Positions 1 to 5,993 of a stretch of DNA of 7,726 bases are shown one piece after another. The stretch's first letter is position 1. Every line of letters begins with the position of its first letter. Origin of the DNA: Spirochaetales bacterium. Lineage in GTDB: Bacteria > Spirochaetota > Spirochaetia > B11-G9. Location of the stretch: NCBI GenBank assembly GCA_027077185.1, contig JALTGJ010000363.1, positions 1 through 7,726 of the forward strand. Direction: 5' to 3'. Position numbers and translations under genes: made by a program. Under the pieces are notes generated by a model that saw nothing but the letters and a program-made list of their open reading frames with translations, did not search any database and was not told the origin of the DNA.

Positions 1-27
1 AACACTACACAACAGCAGGAGTATATA

Positions 28-303
28 ATGGAGTGGAGAGCAAGCCATATATTAATAAAGGAACGGGGACAGGCACAGGAACTATTACGAAAAGTTAAAC
101 AGGGCGCAAGGTTTGAAACCCTGGCAAGAGATTACTCTTCCTGTCCAAGCAAATCAAAGGGAGGAGACCTGGGATGGTTTGGAGAAGGTAAAATGGTTCC
201 CCAGTTTGAGGCAGCTGTCAAAAGAATGGGAGTAGGATCTATTAGCGAACTGGTTCAAACCCAGTTTGGGTTTCATATAATAAAGCTGACCGGGAGGAAG
301 TAA
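28..303 (+). CDS. ppiC: Parvulin-type peptidyl-prolyl cis-trans isomerase (PpiC-like)
   Basis: Predicted 91-residue cytoplasmic rotamase that speeds cis-trans isomerisation of X-Pro bonds. The whole protein is one parvulin domain: the opening SHILIK strand (residues 6-11), the central CPSKSKGGDLGWF stretch (39-51), a MVPQFE motif (56-61) and the closing QFGFHIIK motif (79-86). The length matches the single-domain E. coli PpiC class, and no signal peptide or membrane segment is seen. The ATG has AGGAG at 17-21, 6 nt away. Two cautions apply. The frame is open from the left edge of the window to this ATG, so it could be the last domain of a longer parvulin protein. A different frame ends in TAA at 26-28, which would give a 1-nt TAATG overlap with an upstream gene. 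The domain call is firm; the start is less so. Confidence 0.88.
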   Translation: MEWRASHILIKERGQAQELLRKVKQGARFETLARDYSSCPSKSKGGDLGWFGEGKMVPQFEAAVKRMGVGSISELVQTQFGFHIIKLTGRK

Positions 304-327
304 CTTTCGAAAGAAGATCATGATCTT
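304..327. repeat. Two adjacent perfect palindromes between convergent genes
   Basis: Directly after the ppiC stop lie CTTTCGAAAG (304-313) and AAGATCATGATCTT (314-327), both perfectly self-complementary and abutting. They fill part of the 59-nt gap between the convergent ppiC and YgjP-like genes. Neither has a spacer to act as a loop nor a following T-tract, so they are not ordinary terminators. They may be binding sites or weak transcript-end structures. Function unknown. Confidence 0.45.
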
Positions 328-362
328 GTTGTTGCGGTACTCAGAGAATACTTAAAACAGAT

Positions 363-1079
363 TTAAATCTTATTCAGCTCTTTCTTAATGCTTTTCCAGG
401 CAGGAAGGACACGATCCATATGTGCTTTAAAAGGTTTCCCATGTCCCCTTTCCAACAGGTGAACCATTTCATGGACAACAACATATTCCAGACAGGATTC
501 TGATTTTTCTGCAAGCTTAAGACTGAGCCAAATTCTTTTATCCCTGGTATTACAGCTGCCCCATCTTGTTTTCATATTTTTCACACCCCAATCCAAAGGA
601 GTTTCTCCAATTTGGGGGGTCCATTTTTTTATCAGTACTGGGATTTGCTGTTTTAAATATGACCTATACCATTCATTCATAGTCTTTTTACGTTTTTCCA
701 GGGTACTGCCGCGTCTCACACTAATTACTATTGTATCATTATCCAGGAAAACAAATGGTTTCTTCTCTTCAATTCTTACTTCCAGTATATAAAGTTTCCC
801 TCTAAAATAATGGGATTCACCGGATTCGTATTTATGTGCTGGAAGTGATACTTTATCCTGAATTTTTTTCTGATGCTTTTTTATCCAGTTAATCCTGGAT
901 TCGACAAATTCTTCTATGACCTTGTTTCCCGTTCTTAGGGGTGAAGTAACTTTTACACTTCCATCCAAAGTAGAAACAGATAATCTAAGATATTTAACTT
1001 TTTTTCTAATAACCAGTATTTTAATATCACCAGGTATTATTGAATAGTTTTCTTTTTTCTTTTTGTTTTTCAGCTTCAA
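363..1079 (-). CDS. YgjP-like zinc metallopeptidase (DUF45/SprT-like)
   Basis: A 238-residue protein of the YgjP/DUF45 family, which carries a zincin-type metal site. The C-terminal half shows the family hallmark: RWGSC at 172-176, then HEMVH at 203-207 with a third candidate zinc ligand H213 in the RGHGKPF context, then a conserved helix (AHMDRVLPAW). The basic N-terminal ~120 residues are the usual beta-rich domain. The substrate is unproven in the family, so only a predicted metal-dependent hydrolase can be claimed. The start is TTG at 1077-1079: an in-frame stop lies five codons upstream, no early ATG exists in frame, and AAAGGA lies about 11 nt away, a weak spacing. It follows the response regulator by 36 nt with no terminator seen, so it is probably the last gene of that operon. 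Confidence 0.85.
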   Translation of the reverse strand: MKLKNKKKKENYSIIPGDIKILVIRKKVKYLRLSVSTLDGSVKVTSPLRTGNKVIEEFVESRINWIKKHQKKIQDKVSLPAHKYESGESHYFRGKLYILEVRIEEKKPFVFLDNDTIVISVRRGSTLEKRKKTMNEWYRSYLKQQIPVLIKKWTPQIGETPLDWGVKNMKTRWGSCNTRDKRIWLSLKLAEKSESCLEYVVVHEMVHLLERGHGKPFKAHMDRVLPAWKSIKKELNKI

Positions 1080-1115
1080 AATGATACGGATCCTTTAATA
1101 ATACAAAGCAAAAAG

Positions 1116-1814
1116 TTAAATTATTCTTAACCGATATCCCATTCCCCATACTGTTTCCAGATAGGCAGGTTCAGAAGGGTTGTCTTCTATTTTTTCACGG
1201 ATTTTTCTTACATGAACTGTTACAGTTGTAGTATCGCCAATAGTATCCTCTCCCCATATGCGATTAAATATTTCATCTTTACTAAATACCCTGTCAGGAT
1301 AGAGCATAAAAAGATGCAGCATTTCAAACTCTTTTGATGTTAAAATAACTTCATTTTTATTTATATAAACCCTATGACTGTCAATGTCCAGTTTTAAATG
1401 TCGTACTATTATTTGATTTTGTCTTACAGATTTATTTTCACTTGTTAGTCTCTCATACCGCCTGATATGGGCCTTTACCCTTGCTACAAGTTCTCCCGGG
1501 CTGAATGGTTTTGTTATGTAATCATCTGCACCCAGTCCAAGACCACGAATTTTATCAACATCTTCTTTTCTTGCAGATATTATTAGTACAGGCACATCAG
1601 ACTGTTTTCGTATTTCTCTGCAAATTTCAAAACCATTAAGTTCAGGCAGCATTAAATCGAGTAGAATAAGATTAAAATGTTTATTTATTGCTAATTCCAA
1701 TCCTGTTTTCCCATTATCCGCATGCTCTATAGAAAATCCATCAATTTCAAGATAATCACAAATCAATCCGGCAATACTAATATCATCTTCAACAAGCAGT
1801 ATATGGCTGCTCAT
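1116..1814 (-). CDS. OmpR/PhoB-family response regulator
   Basis: A 232-residue two-component transcription regulator. The receiver domain (about 4-118) has the acidic pocket E9-D10-D11, the phosphoacceptor D53 in LLDLMLP, S80 at the switch position and the conserved K102 in TKPF. The C-terminal winged helix (about 133-231) has the family signatures LTSKEFEML, RVFSKDEI and the recognition-helix region TVTVHVRKIREKIE, ending in the WGMGYRL wing. It should bind tandem direct repeats as a dimer when phosphorylated. The ATG overlaps the kinase stop (ATGA, 4 nt), and its AGGAG (1822-1826, minus strand) lies inside the kinase coding sequence, indicating translational coupling to the cognate kinase. 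A likely target is the 11-bp repeat array at 4659-4702. The specific signal and named orthologue are not identifiable from sequence alone. Confidence 0.96.
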   Translation of the reverse strand: MSSHILLVEDDISIAGLICDYLEIDGFSIEHADNGKTGLELAINKHFNLILLDLMLPELNGFEICREIRKQSDVPVLIISARKEDVDKIRGLGLGADDYITKPFSPGELVARVKAHIRRYERLTSENKSVRQNQIIVRHLKLDIDSHRVYINKNEVILTSKEFEMLHLFMLYPDRVFSKDEIFNRIWGEDTIGDTTTVTVHVRKIREKIEDNPSEPAYLETVWGMGYRLRII

Positions 1815-3256
1815 AATATATCTCCTCTAGCAGCAGGGTTATTTGTTTCTGGCAAAAGAGGTAATTGTATAATAACAGATAATCCTTTACCCGGAGGACT
1901 TTCCGCTTTAATTGATCCATGATGCTGTTCTATAATCATACTGGCAATAGAAAGGCCAAGACCAGTACCTTTGGAATTCCTGTTTCGGGATTCATCTATC
2001 TGATAAAAATGTTCAAAAATAAAAGGGAGCTGCTGATAAGGAATACCCGTTCCGTTATCACTAACAATTATTTGCACTTGATTATCTATAAATTCCATTT
2101 CTACTGTAACCGTCACACTCTTACTACCTGCATAAATATGAGAATTCTGAACAATGTTGCTGATTACTCTAAATAATTCACCGGGATCTGCAGAAATAAA
2201 AGCTTTTTCGTTTATTGAGGTTTCAAAAATAATTTCCGGATAATCAACTGAAAGATCAGAAACTGCATTAAGAAGCCACTGTGATAATTCTAAAGAAACA
2301 GGTTTAAAAGGGAATTTATCCATTTCCAAACGGGAAAAAAGAAAAAGATCATCAATTAGATGATCCATCTGATGAGCTTTCTGATATATAGTATCAAGAT
2401 AATGATTCTTCTTTTCTTCTGTGGTGGGTACCCCGTCTTTTAGGCCTTCAACATAACCTTTCAGAATAGTCAGAGGAGTTCTGAGATCGTGAGAAATAGA
2501 GGCAATAAGCTCTTTCCTATTTTCTTCATAGGATATCTGCTTGTCCAGAGAACCTTTAAGCCGTTCACGCATTTCATTAAATGTAGAAAAGACATTTCCC
2601 ATTTCATCATTTGCTTTACATTCTATTGGATTATTCAGATTACCATCTCTAATTTGAACAGCTGCTTTTTCCAGCTCTTTTAGAGGCAGAATAATACTCC
2701 GGGAAACCATAATGGTTAGTGTCCCATTTGTAATAATTAGAATTATTGCGACACCAAGAATAAAAAATATGCCAATAGGAAAATATTGAGAAAAAATCTG
2801 CTGTGGGTCAATTAAATAATACAGAACACCATTGTGCTGTTCAGGAATTGTAAATTCCCAATGAAAAAGAACTACAGGCTCCATATGTTTTTTAAATCTA
2901 TATTCAGAATTATTTTGACTGGCGACAGCCTCCAGGACTGCTTTGGAACTTATCCAGGATGATTTATACATTATATTTCCATCCTGAATAACTGCAACAG
3001 CACCTGGCAGGTTTAAATCAGTTTCTATATTTTTCATAAAACTTTCAGAGAAAAGTAGAGTTGGGGAATTAATTACAATTTTATTGAAATAAGTAAAAGT
3101 TCCGTTTTGTGTCAGTGGAAAGTGAGAATAACGGCTATTTGAGAAAGGACCGGAAGGATTAAAGTAATTTAAAAGACCACTTGTCAGCATAATCAGAACA
3201 AAAGGAACAAGCAGCATAGCTAAATAAGAAAATATTAGTCTTTTTTTTATTGTCAT
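1811..3256 (-). CDS. Membrane-bound sensor histidine kinase
   Basis: A 481-residue sensor kinase partnered with the overlapping response regulator. Order of parts: transmembrane helix about 8-30, an extracytoplasmic sensor region of about 125 residues (31-157) without a domain I recognise, transmembrane helix about 158-184, HAMP (about 185-240), HisKA with the phospho-accepting H256 in SHDLRTPL, then the HATPase domain. In the latter, the N-box is N367/N371 (ISNIVQNS), G1 is DNGTGI (400-405), the F-box is FIFEHFYQ (412-419) and G2 is GTGLGLSI (430-437). All catalytic motifs are intact. The ATG is preceded by AGGGAAG. The gene order is kinase before regulator. It sits only about 30 nt after the T-tract of a terminator that ends the SHOCT genes, so its expression probably depends on readthrough or on an unseen weak promoter. 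Confidence 0.96.
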   Translation of the reverse strand: MTIKKRLIFSYLAMLLVPFVLIMLTSGLLNYFNPSGPFSNSRYSHFPLTQNGTFTYFNKIVINSPTLLFSESFMKNIETDLNLPGAVAVIQDGNIMYKSSWISSKAVLEAVASQNNSEYRFKKHMEPVVLFHWEFTIPEQHNGVLYYLIDPQQIFSQYFPIGIFFILGVAIILIITNGTLTIMVSRSIILPLKELEKAAVQIRDGNLNNPIECKANDEMGNVFSTFNEMRERLKGSLDKQISYEENRKELIASISHDLRTPLTILKGYVEGLKDGVPTTEEKKNHYLDTIYQKAHQMDHLIDDLFLFSRLEMDKFPFKPVSLELSQWLLNAVSDLSVDYPEIIFETSINEKAFISADPGELFRVISNIVQNSHIYAGSKSVTVTVEMEFIDNQVQIIVSDNGTGIPYQQLPFIFEHFYQIDESRNRNSKGTGLGLSIASMIIEQHHGSIKAESPPGKGLSVIIQLPLLPETNNPAARGDIL

Positions 3257-3261
3257 AAAAC

Positions 3262-3290
3262 TTCCCTGTTACCCAATACTAACAGAAAAA
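3262..3290 (-). promoter_or_regulatory. Possible hairpin that masks the kinase ribosome-binding site
   Basis: On the minus strand, CTGTTA (3285-3280) and TAACAG (3271-3266) form a perfect 6-bp inverted repeat around an 8-nt loop. In RNA, the U-tract of the upstream terminator (3290-3286) can extend this stem by pairing with GGAAG of the kinase Shine-Dalgarno sequence, using A-U and G-U pairs. Readthrough transcripts could therefore fold their kinase ribosome site into a stem. The inverted repeat is seen directly; the regulatory role is inference, and several of the added pairs are weak. Confidence 0.35.
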
Positions 3291-3314
3291 CCGGATCTTA
3301 AAAAGCCGATCCGG
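3286..3314 (-). terminator. Rho-independent terminator after the SHOCT genes
   Basis: On the minus strand, CCGGATC (3314-3308), a 10-nt loop, and GATCCGG (3297-3291) form a 7-bp GC-containing stem followed at once by TTTTT (3290-3286). It lies 23 nt past the stop of the 77-residue SHOCT protein and just before the kinase gene. It should end or attenuate transcription coming from the P13-like/SHOCT genes, separating them from the kinase/regulator genes. Confidence 0.75.
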
Positions 3315-3337
3315 ATTCCCCTAAAAAATTCTATAAA

Positions 3338-3571
3338 TTATTCTTTTAGAACCAATCTAATCTCCTTAAATTGATCAGCTGAAATATCCCCATCTGCATA
3401 CCTCTGTGCTGCCAGGTTTACTGCATCAAATACCATATGCCTTTGCGAAAACTCCATATGTCTTCTATATACTTTTACCCTGGCAATAGATACAATTTTA
3501 ATTAGTAAAAGTATTAAAAACGTAAAACAAAGCAGCCGGAACAGACCAAATCCAATAAAAAATAAAGTCAT
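3338..3571 (-). CDS. Small membrane protein with SHOCT domain
   Basis: A 77-residue protein with one hydrophobic helix (about 3-29), a basic juxtamembrane stretch (R31, K33, R36, R37) that suggests the C-terminus is cytoplasmic, and a C-terminal SHOCT-type helical motif (about 50-77, core YADGDISADQFKEI). The SHOCT motif is a short domain found at protein ends, thought to mediate protein contacts. The ATG overlaps the stop of the preceding SHOCT gene by 1 nt (TAATG), with a perfect AGGAGG (3579-3584, minus) 7 nt upstream, so the two are translationally coupled. The shared domain suggests the pair work together, perhaps as a hetero-oligomer. No enzymatic residues are seen. Real coding is well supported by the overlap and ribosome site. 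Confidence 0.82.
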   Translation of the reverse strand: MTLFFIGFGLFRLLCFTFLILLLIKIVSIARVKVYRRHMEFSQRHMVFDAVNLAAQRYADGDISADQFKEIRLVLKE

Positions 3572-3993
3572 TACTTTTCCTCCTTTTCATCTTCAAGAAC
3601 AGATTTTTTCTCAAGATATTCTTCTCTGCTCATACGACCTTCAGCATAGGATCTACGAAGTATATCCAGTGGATTGCTTACACTTCCATGTCCAGGGAAA
3701 TATCTTCCGGACCTTTTACCAATGCCAAAAAACAGAAACAGTACTATAACGACCAGCGGAACAAACCATATTCCCATTCCATGAGTTTTATTCCATGAAT
3801 GTTCATATGATCCAGGAAAAGATCCATGTCCCGATCCAAAGCCCCATTCTTTGTTTCCCCAGGCATTATCATGCATTTCAAAAAAACCACTCTTAAGTTC
3901 TGGAGGAACTGTAAAAAGCAGTACAGTACCAAGTACCAGAATTGATATACCAACAATTAACAACACAATATTTAAATTATTCTTCTTTCTCAT
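3571..3993 (-). CDS. Two-helix membrane protein with His/Trp/Gly-rich loop and SHOCT domain
   Basis: A 140-residue protein: basic N-terminus, membrane helix 1 (about 8-30), a loop of about 44 residues (31-74), membrane helix 2 (about 75-91), then a cytoplasmic tail ending in a SHOCT motif (about 108-135, core YAEGRMSREEYLEKK). With two helices and a cytoplasmic SHOCT tail, the loop should face outside the membrane. The loop is unusual: H41, H56, H65, H71, W45, W50, W67 and many glycines, with M40 and M73 at its ends. Such a composition could bind metal or peptidoglycan/lipid, but neither is shown. A purine-rich AAGGGG lies 6 nt before the ATG, and the gene begins 13 nt after the P13-like stop, so it is co-transcribed. 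Its role is unknown; a membrane partner or modulator of the downstream kinase is a reasonable guess. Confidence 0.85.
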   Translation of the reverse strand: MRKKNNLNIVLLIVGISILVLGTVLLFTVPPELKSGFFEMHDNAWGNKEWGFGSGHGSFPGSYEHSWNKTHGMGIWFVPLVVIVLFLFFGIGKRSGRYFPGHGSVSNPLDILRRSYAEGRMSREEYLEKKSVLEDEKEEK

Positions 3994-4006
3994 AAAAATC
4001 CCCTTC

Positions 4007-4615
4007 CTACCAATTCATCCTAAGTCCAAGACCAAGGGTTCTTCCTACGTTTACATAGGGTTTAAAAGTTACATCTCCTGATTCTATGTTAGCCAAAGCA
4101 TTTTCTGCTGCTCCATGGGATGCAAGCATGGAATTAATAACAGATAGTATTACCCCACCTGTCACAACACCCATAGCTGGAAGGATCTCTCCTATTTTAT
4201 CAGGAGTATGGTAGCTCTCTAAAAGTGTATGCCTGGCTTCAGGTGTAAGATCTCCAGCTAATAATTCATTGGGAAGTAAAAAATACAGTCCTGTAATTAC
4301 ACCACCTATTATGGCTGCTTCTCCCGCTAAATGAAGTGTACCTGTAAGGGGATCACCTGTCATAAACTGCCCTGCTCCAGGAATTATAAATGATGCAATT
4401 GCAGCATGTGAGACATACATTTTCTGCTGCATTTGAACTGATATTTCTCTGGATATTGCAAGACGTTCAGCAATTGTAAGCTCATTAATTGTTTTGTCTG
4501 CAATACCAGGCATTAGATCCAGAATGTCTTTCTGTGTAGTCCCTCTCTGATGAGGCTGGGCGAAAAGAGTAAACCCTGTAACTGTAATTAGTAATACTAA
4601 AAATAATCTTTTCAT
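4007..4615 (-). CDS. P13-like secreted envelope protein (putative spirochaete porin)
   Basis: A 202-residue protein with a clear signal peptide (residues 1-19, KRLFLVLLI core, cleavage likely after LFA). After an amphipathic stretch (30-68) come hydrophobic segments at about 70-83, 96-116 and 145-165. The patch IPGAGQFMTGDPLTG (78-92) and the closing stretch, with a late FKPYVNVG (185-191 region) and a final LGLGLRMNW, resemble the Borrelia P13 family of channel-forming outer-membrane proteins as I recall them; no alignment was run. An inner-membrane protein of unknown function is the alternative. The ATG at 4613-4615 is chosen over an in-frame ATG at 4672 because GGAGG (4621-4625, minus) is 5 nt away and the signal peptide begins there. 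The longer form would also cover the promoter. Confidence 0.72.
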   Translation of the reverse strand: MKRLFLVLLITVTGFTLFAQPHQRGTTQKDILDLMPGIADKTINELTIAERLAISREISVQMQQKMYVSHAAIASFIIPGAGQFMTGDPLTGTLHLAGEAAIIGGVITGLYFLLPNELLAGDLTPEARHTLLESYHTPDKIGEILPAMGVVTGGVILSVINSMLASHGAAENALANIESGDVTFKPYVNVGRTLGLGLRMNW

Positions 4616-4636
4616 ATTATCCTCCATTAAATAATA

Positions 4637-4642
4637 ATTATA
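4637..4642 (-). promoter_or_regulatory. -10 box of the P13-like/SHOCT operon
   Basis: A perfect TATAAT lies on the minus strand, 12 nt upstream of the GGAGG of the P13-like gene. The expected -35 position (about 4660-4665) reads AGAATA, a poor match, but is occupied by the 11-bp repeat array. This is the arrangement of an activator-dependent promoter of the PhoB type. Predicted transcription start is near 4630, leaving a very short leader. Confidence 0.65.
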
Positions 4643-4658
4643 ATGAGAAGATAACATC

Positions 4659-4702
4659 ATATTCTTAAGCAAAGCTTATACAATTCTTAAGAGTTTCTTA
4701 AA
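4659..4702 (-). promoter_or_regulatory. Four tandem 11-bp repeats, predicted OmpR/PhoB-type operator
   Basis: Reading the minus strand from 4702: TTTAAGAAACT, CTTAAGAATTG, TATAAGCTTTG, CTTAAGAATAT. The units abut with an exact 11-bp period; the first, second and fourth share TTAAGAA, and the third is diverged but matches the second at 7 of 11 positions. An 11-bp direct repeat places sites on one helix face and is typical of OmpR/PhoB winged-helix regulators. The array ends 16 nt before the TATAAT box, overlapping the -35 position. The response regulator at 1116-1814 is the natural candidate to bind it. Confidence 0.65.
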
Positions 4703-4704
4703 TA

Positions 4705-5037
4705 TTAATTACTTGAACCATTTAGAAAAACAATTTCTGCAGAGTTTTGCTCTTCCCATGGGAACCCTCGAAGACTAAACAATAAACCATACATATCAGA
4801 AATAAGAAGTTCCTTCCCTTTTAAAATTTTTTTATTCTCTATTTTCGGTAGTTCTATGAACAGTGCTATCAGATTTTTTATCCCGGACATCAGAATAAAA
4901 TGCATTTAGATTATCAGGATCAAACTTAAAATTAATTTCCTGCTCTCCTGAATATGTTCTATATTCCAGCCAGGAAATACCCCTTTTATTAATATTCTCC
5001 ACCTCAACGAGAATAGTTTCTTCAAATTATTCTGCAT
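4705..5037 (-). pseudogene. Frameshifted small gene of unknown family
   Basis: A gene-like stretch disrupted by two opposing frameshifts. An ATG at 5035-5037 has AAGGAG 6 nt upstream but its frame stops at 4906-4908. A second frame, open from 5026 to its stop at 4832-4834, encodes a convincing protein segment (VEVENINKRGISWLEYRTY, then FKFDPDNLNAFY). The sequence then continues convincingly in the original frame from about 4850 to the stop at 4705-4707 (ILKGKELLISDMYGLLFSL). Both shifts are by one base in opposite senses, so the start and end are in register, and a repaired product would be about 110 residues without a signal peptide. A 7-A run (4827-4833) is close to the second shift. I do not recognise the family. 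It follows the exporter gene closely, suggesting a former operon. Either gene decay or two base-call errors explains it. Confidence 0.6.
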
Positions 5038-5058
5038 ATTGCACTCCTTAACTCACAG

Positions 5059-5673
5059 CTAAATTTTTAGAAACTTTATAATAATCGGGTATAAAATTGA
5101 TACAGAACTGAATGCCATAAGACTGGCAGTTACAATATTAAAAATAAATGGTCTTTGATTAATAATTTTTTTTAATTTACTCCCAATAAGAGCCCACAGG
5201 GAAATGGAAATAAATGATGTTGATGCAAAAATAAAAGCTGTAAAGAACAAAATAGGATAGTCATTAAAATATGGAGAAATAAAAGTTCCATAAAGAACCA
5301 GCCCATATAATATAACTTTTACATTCATAAACTGGAGTAAAAAGCCCTTCCAATATGTAAAAAGGTTGGAAGATATAGAATTACTTCTACTTCCAAAATT
5401 AGATCGCATAATTTTATAAGCAAGATACAACATATATACTGATCCGACTATTGAGAGATAAGGTTTTATAGAGGGAAAACCCTTAAAAAGGAACCTGTTA
5501 GACAGAGCACACAACAGCATAATAAAGAAAAAACCAGTAAAAATTCCTGTTAAAAACCTTAGGGATTTAATGTATCCATTACTTTTCCCGGATACAAGGG
5601 ACATTGTATTATTGGGTCCAGGGGTAAATGTTGTAACTATAATAAATGTAAGTGCAGGAATCAAATTAGACAT
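5059..5673 (-). CDS. LysE/RhtB-family amino-acid exporter, EamB-like
   Basis: A 204-residue inner-membrane exporter of the LysE/RhtB superfamily. The N-terminal helix carries the signature FTPGPNNTMS (16-25), and there are about six hydrophobic segments (5-26, 39-60, 70-89, 111-134, 139-165, 177-202). In the fourth segment the usual family Asn-Pro-Lys is Asn-Val-Lys in LQFMNVKVILYG (113-124). As I recall it, the E. coli cysteine/O-acetylserine exporter EamB has the same variation, which suggests that subgroup, but the substrate is not proven. The ATG is preceded by AAAGGAG at a short 4-nt spacing. It is transcribed leftward from the large intergenic region shared with the HSP20 operon, and the broken small gene follows 21 nt after its stop. 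Confidence 0.9.
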   Translation of the reverse strand: MSNLIPALTFIIVTTFTPGPNNTMSLVSGKSNGYIKSLRFLTGIFTGFFFIMLLCALSNRFLFKGFPSIKPYLSIVGSVYMLYLAYKIMRSNFGSRSNSISSNLFTYWKGFLLQFMNVKVILYGLVLYGTFISPYFNDYPILFFTAFIFASTSFISISLWALIGSKLKKIINQRPFIFNIVTASLMAFSSVSILYPIIIKFLKI

Positions 5674-5713
5674 GAGTCTCCTTTCTTAAATTTCAATTTA
5701 TCCAGATTTTTAC

Positions 5714-5742
5714 AGTATAAAGTATTTTTCTTTTGATTAAAA
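5714..5742 (-). promoter_or_regulatory. Possible promoter of the EamB-like exporter
   Basis: On the minus strand, TATACT (5719-5714) is a good -10 box about 35 nt upstream of the AAAGGAG of the exporter gene. The hexamer 17 nt further upstream (5742-5737) reads TTTTAA, a weak -35. In such AT-rich DNA chance matches are common, so this is tentative. Confidence 0.3.
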
Positions 5743-5862
5743 CTCAACTTTAAAAATAAAAAGAATTAAAAACTATTACTTAGTATATTTAATAAATATC
5801 AAAATGATACATGGGGGCAAGTTAAAATATTAAATCTGTGTCAAAAGGATCCAGCTTTAAAT

Positions 5863-5880
5863 TATTTTTTTAAAAAAATA
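5863..5880. repeat. 18-bp perfect A/T palindrome
   Basis: TATTTTTTT followed by its exact complement AAAAAAATA makes an 18-bp palindrome built from adjoining T7 and A7 tracts. It could act as a bent or rigid DNA element, or as a weak bidirectional transcript end. It lies about 115 nt upstream of the sigma-54 promoter. Given local composition it may be chance. Confidence 0.3.
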
Positions 5881-5993
5881 TATATTTATGACCAGGTTCA
5901 AAGTTAAACAGTCATCACCCTCCAAAACATTATAAACCCCTAAATCTTTATAATACAACAATTTATATAAATACAAAATGAGGTCTGAACAGT

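Noticed and set aside
304..327. The two palindromes after ppiC as an intrinsic terminator
   Set aside because: There is no loop spacing and no T-tract on either strand after the stems, so a standard terminator is not supported.
1722..2683. Plus-strand reading frames opposite the kinase and regulator (1722-1922, 1919-2176, 2489-2683)
   Set aside because: They lie antisense to strongly conserved kinase/regulator domains and have no recognisable domains, so they are shadow frames.
3338..3993. The two small overlapping genes as a toxin-antitoxin pair
   Set aside because: Both carry membrane helices and a C-terminal SHOCT motif, with no antitoxin DNA-binding or toxin motifs; they fit the envelope module instead.
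4616..4672. Longer start for the P13-like protein (ATG at 4672)
   Set aside because: It would cover the TATAAT box and part of the repeat array, lacks a ribosome site, and puts 19 extra residues before a clean signal peptide. ATG at 4615 has GGAGG 5 nt upstream.
4659..4702. The 11-bp repeats as a small CRISPR or satellite array
   Set aside because: Units abut without spacers, are only 11 bp and diverge; the placement over a -35 position fits an operator.
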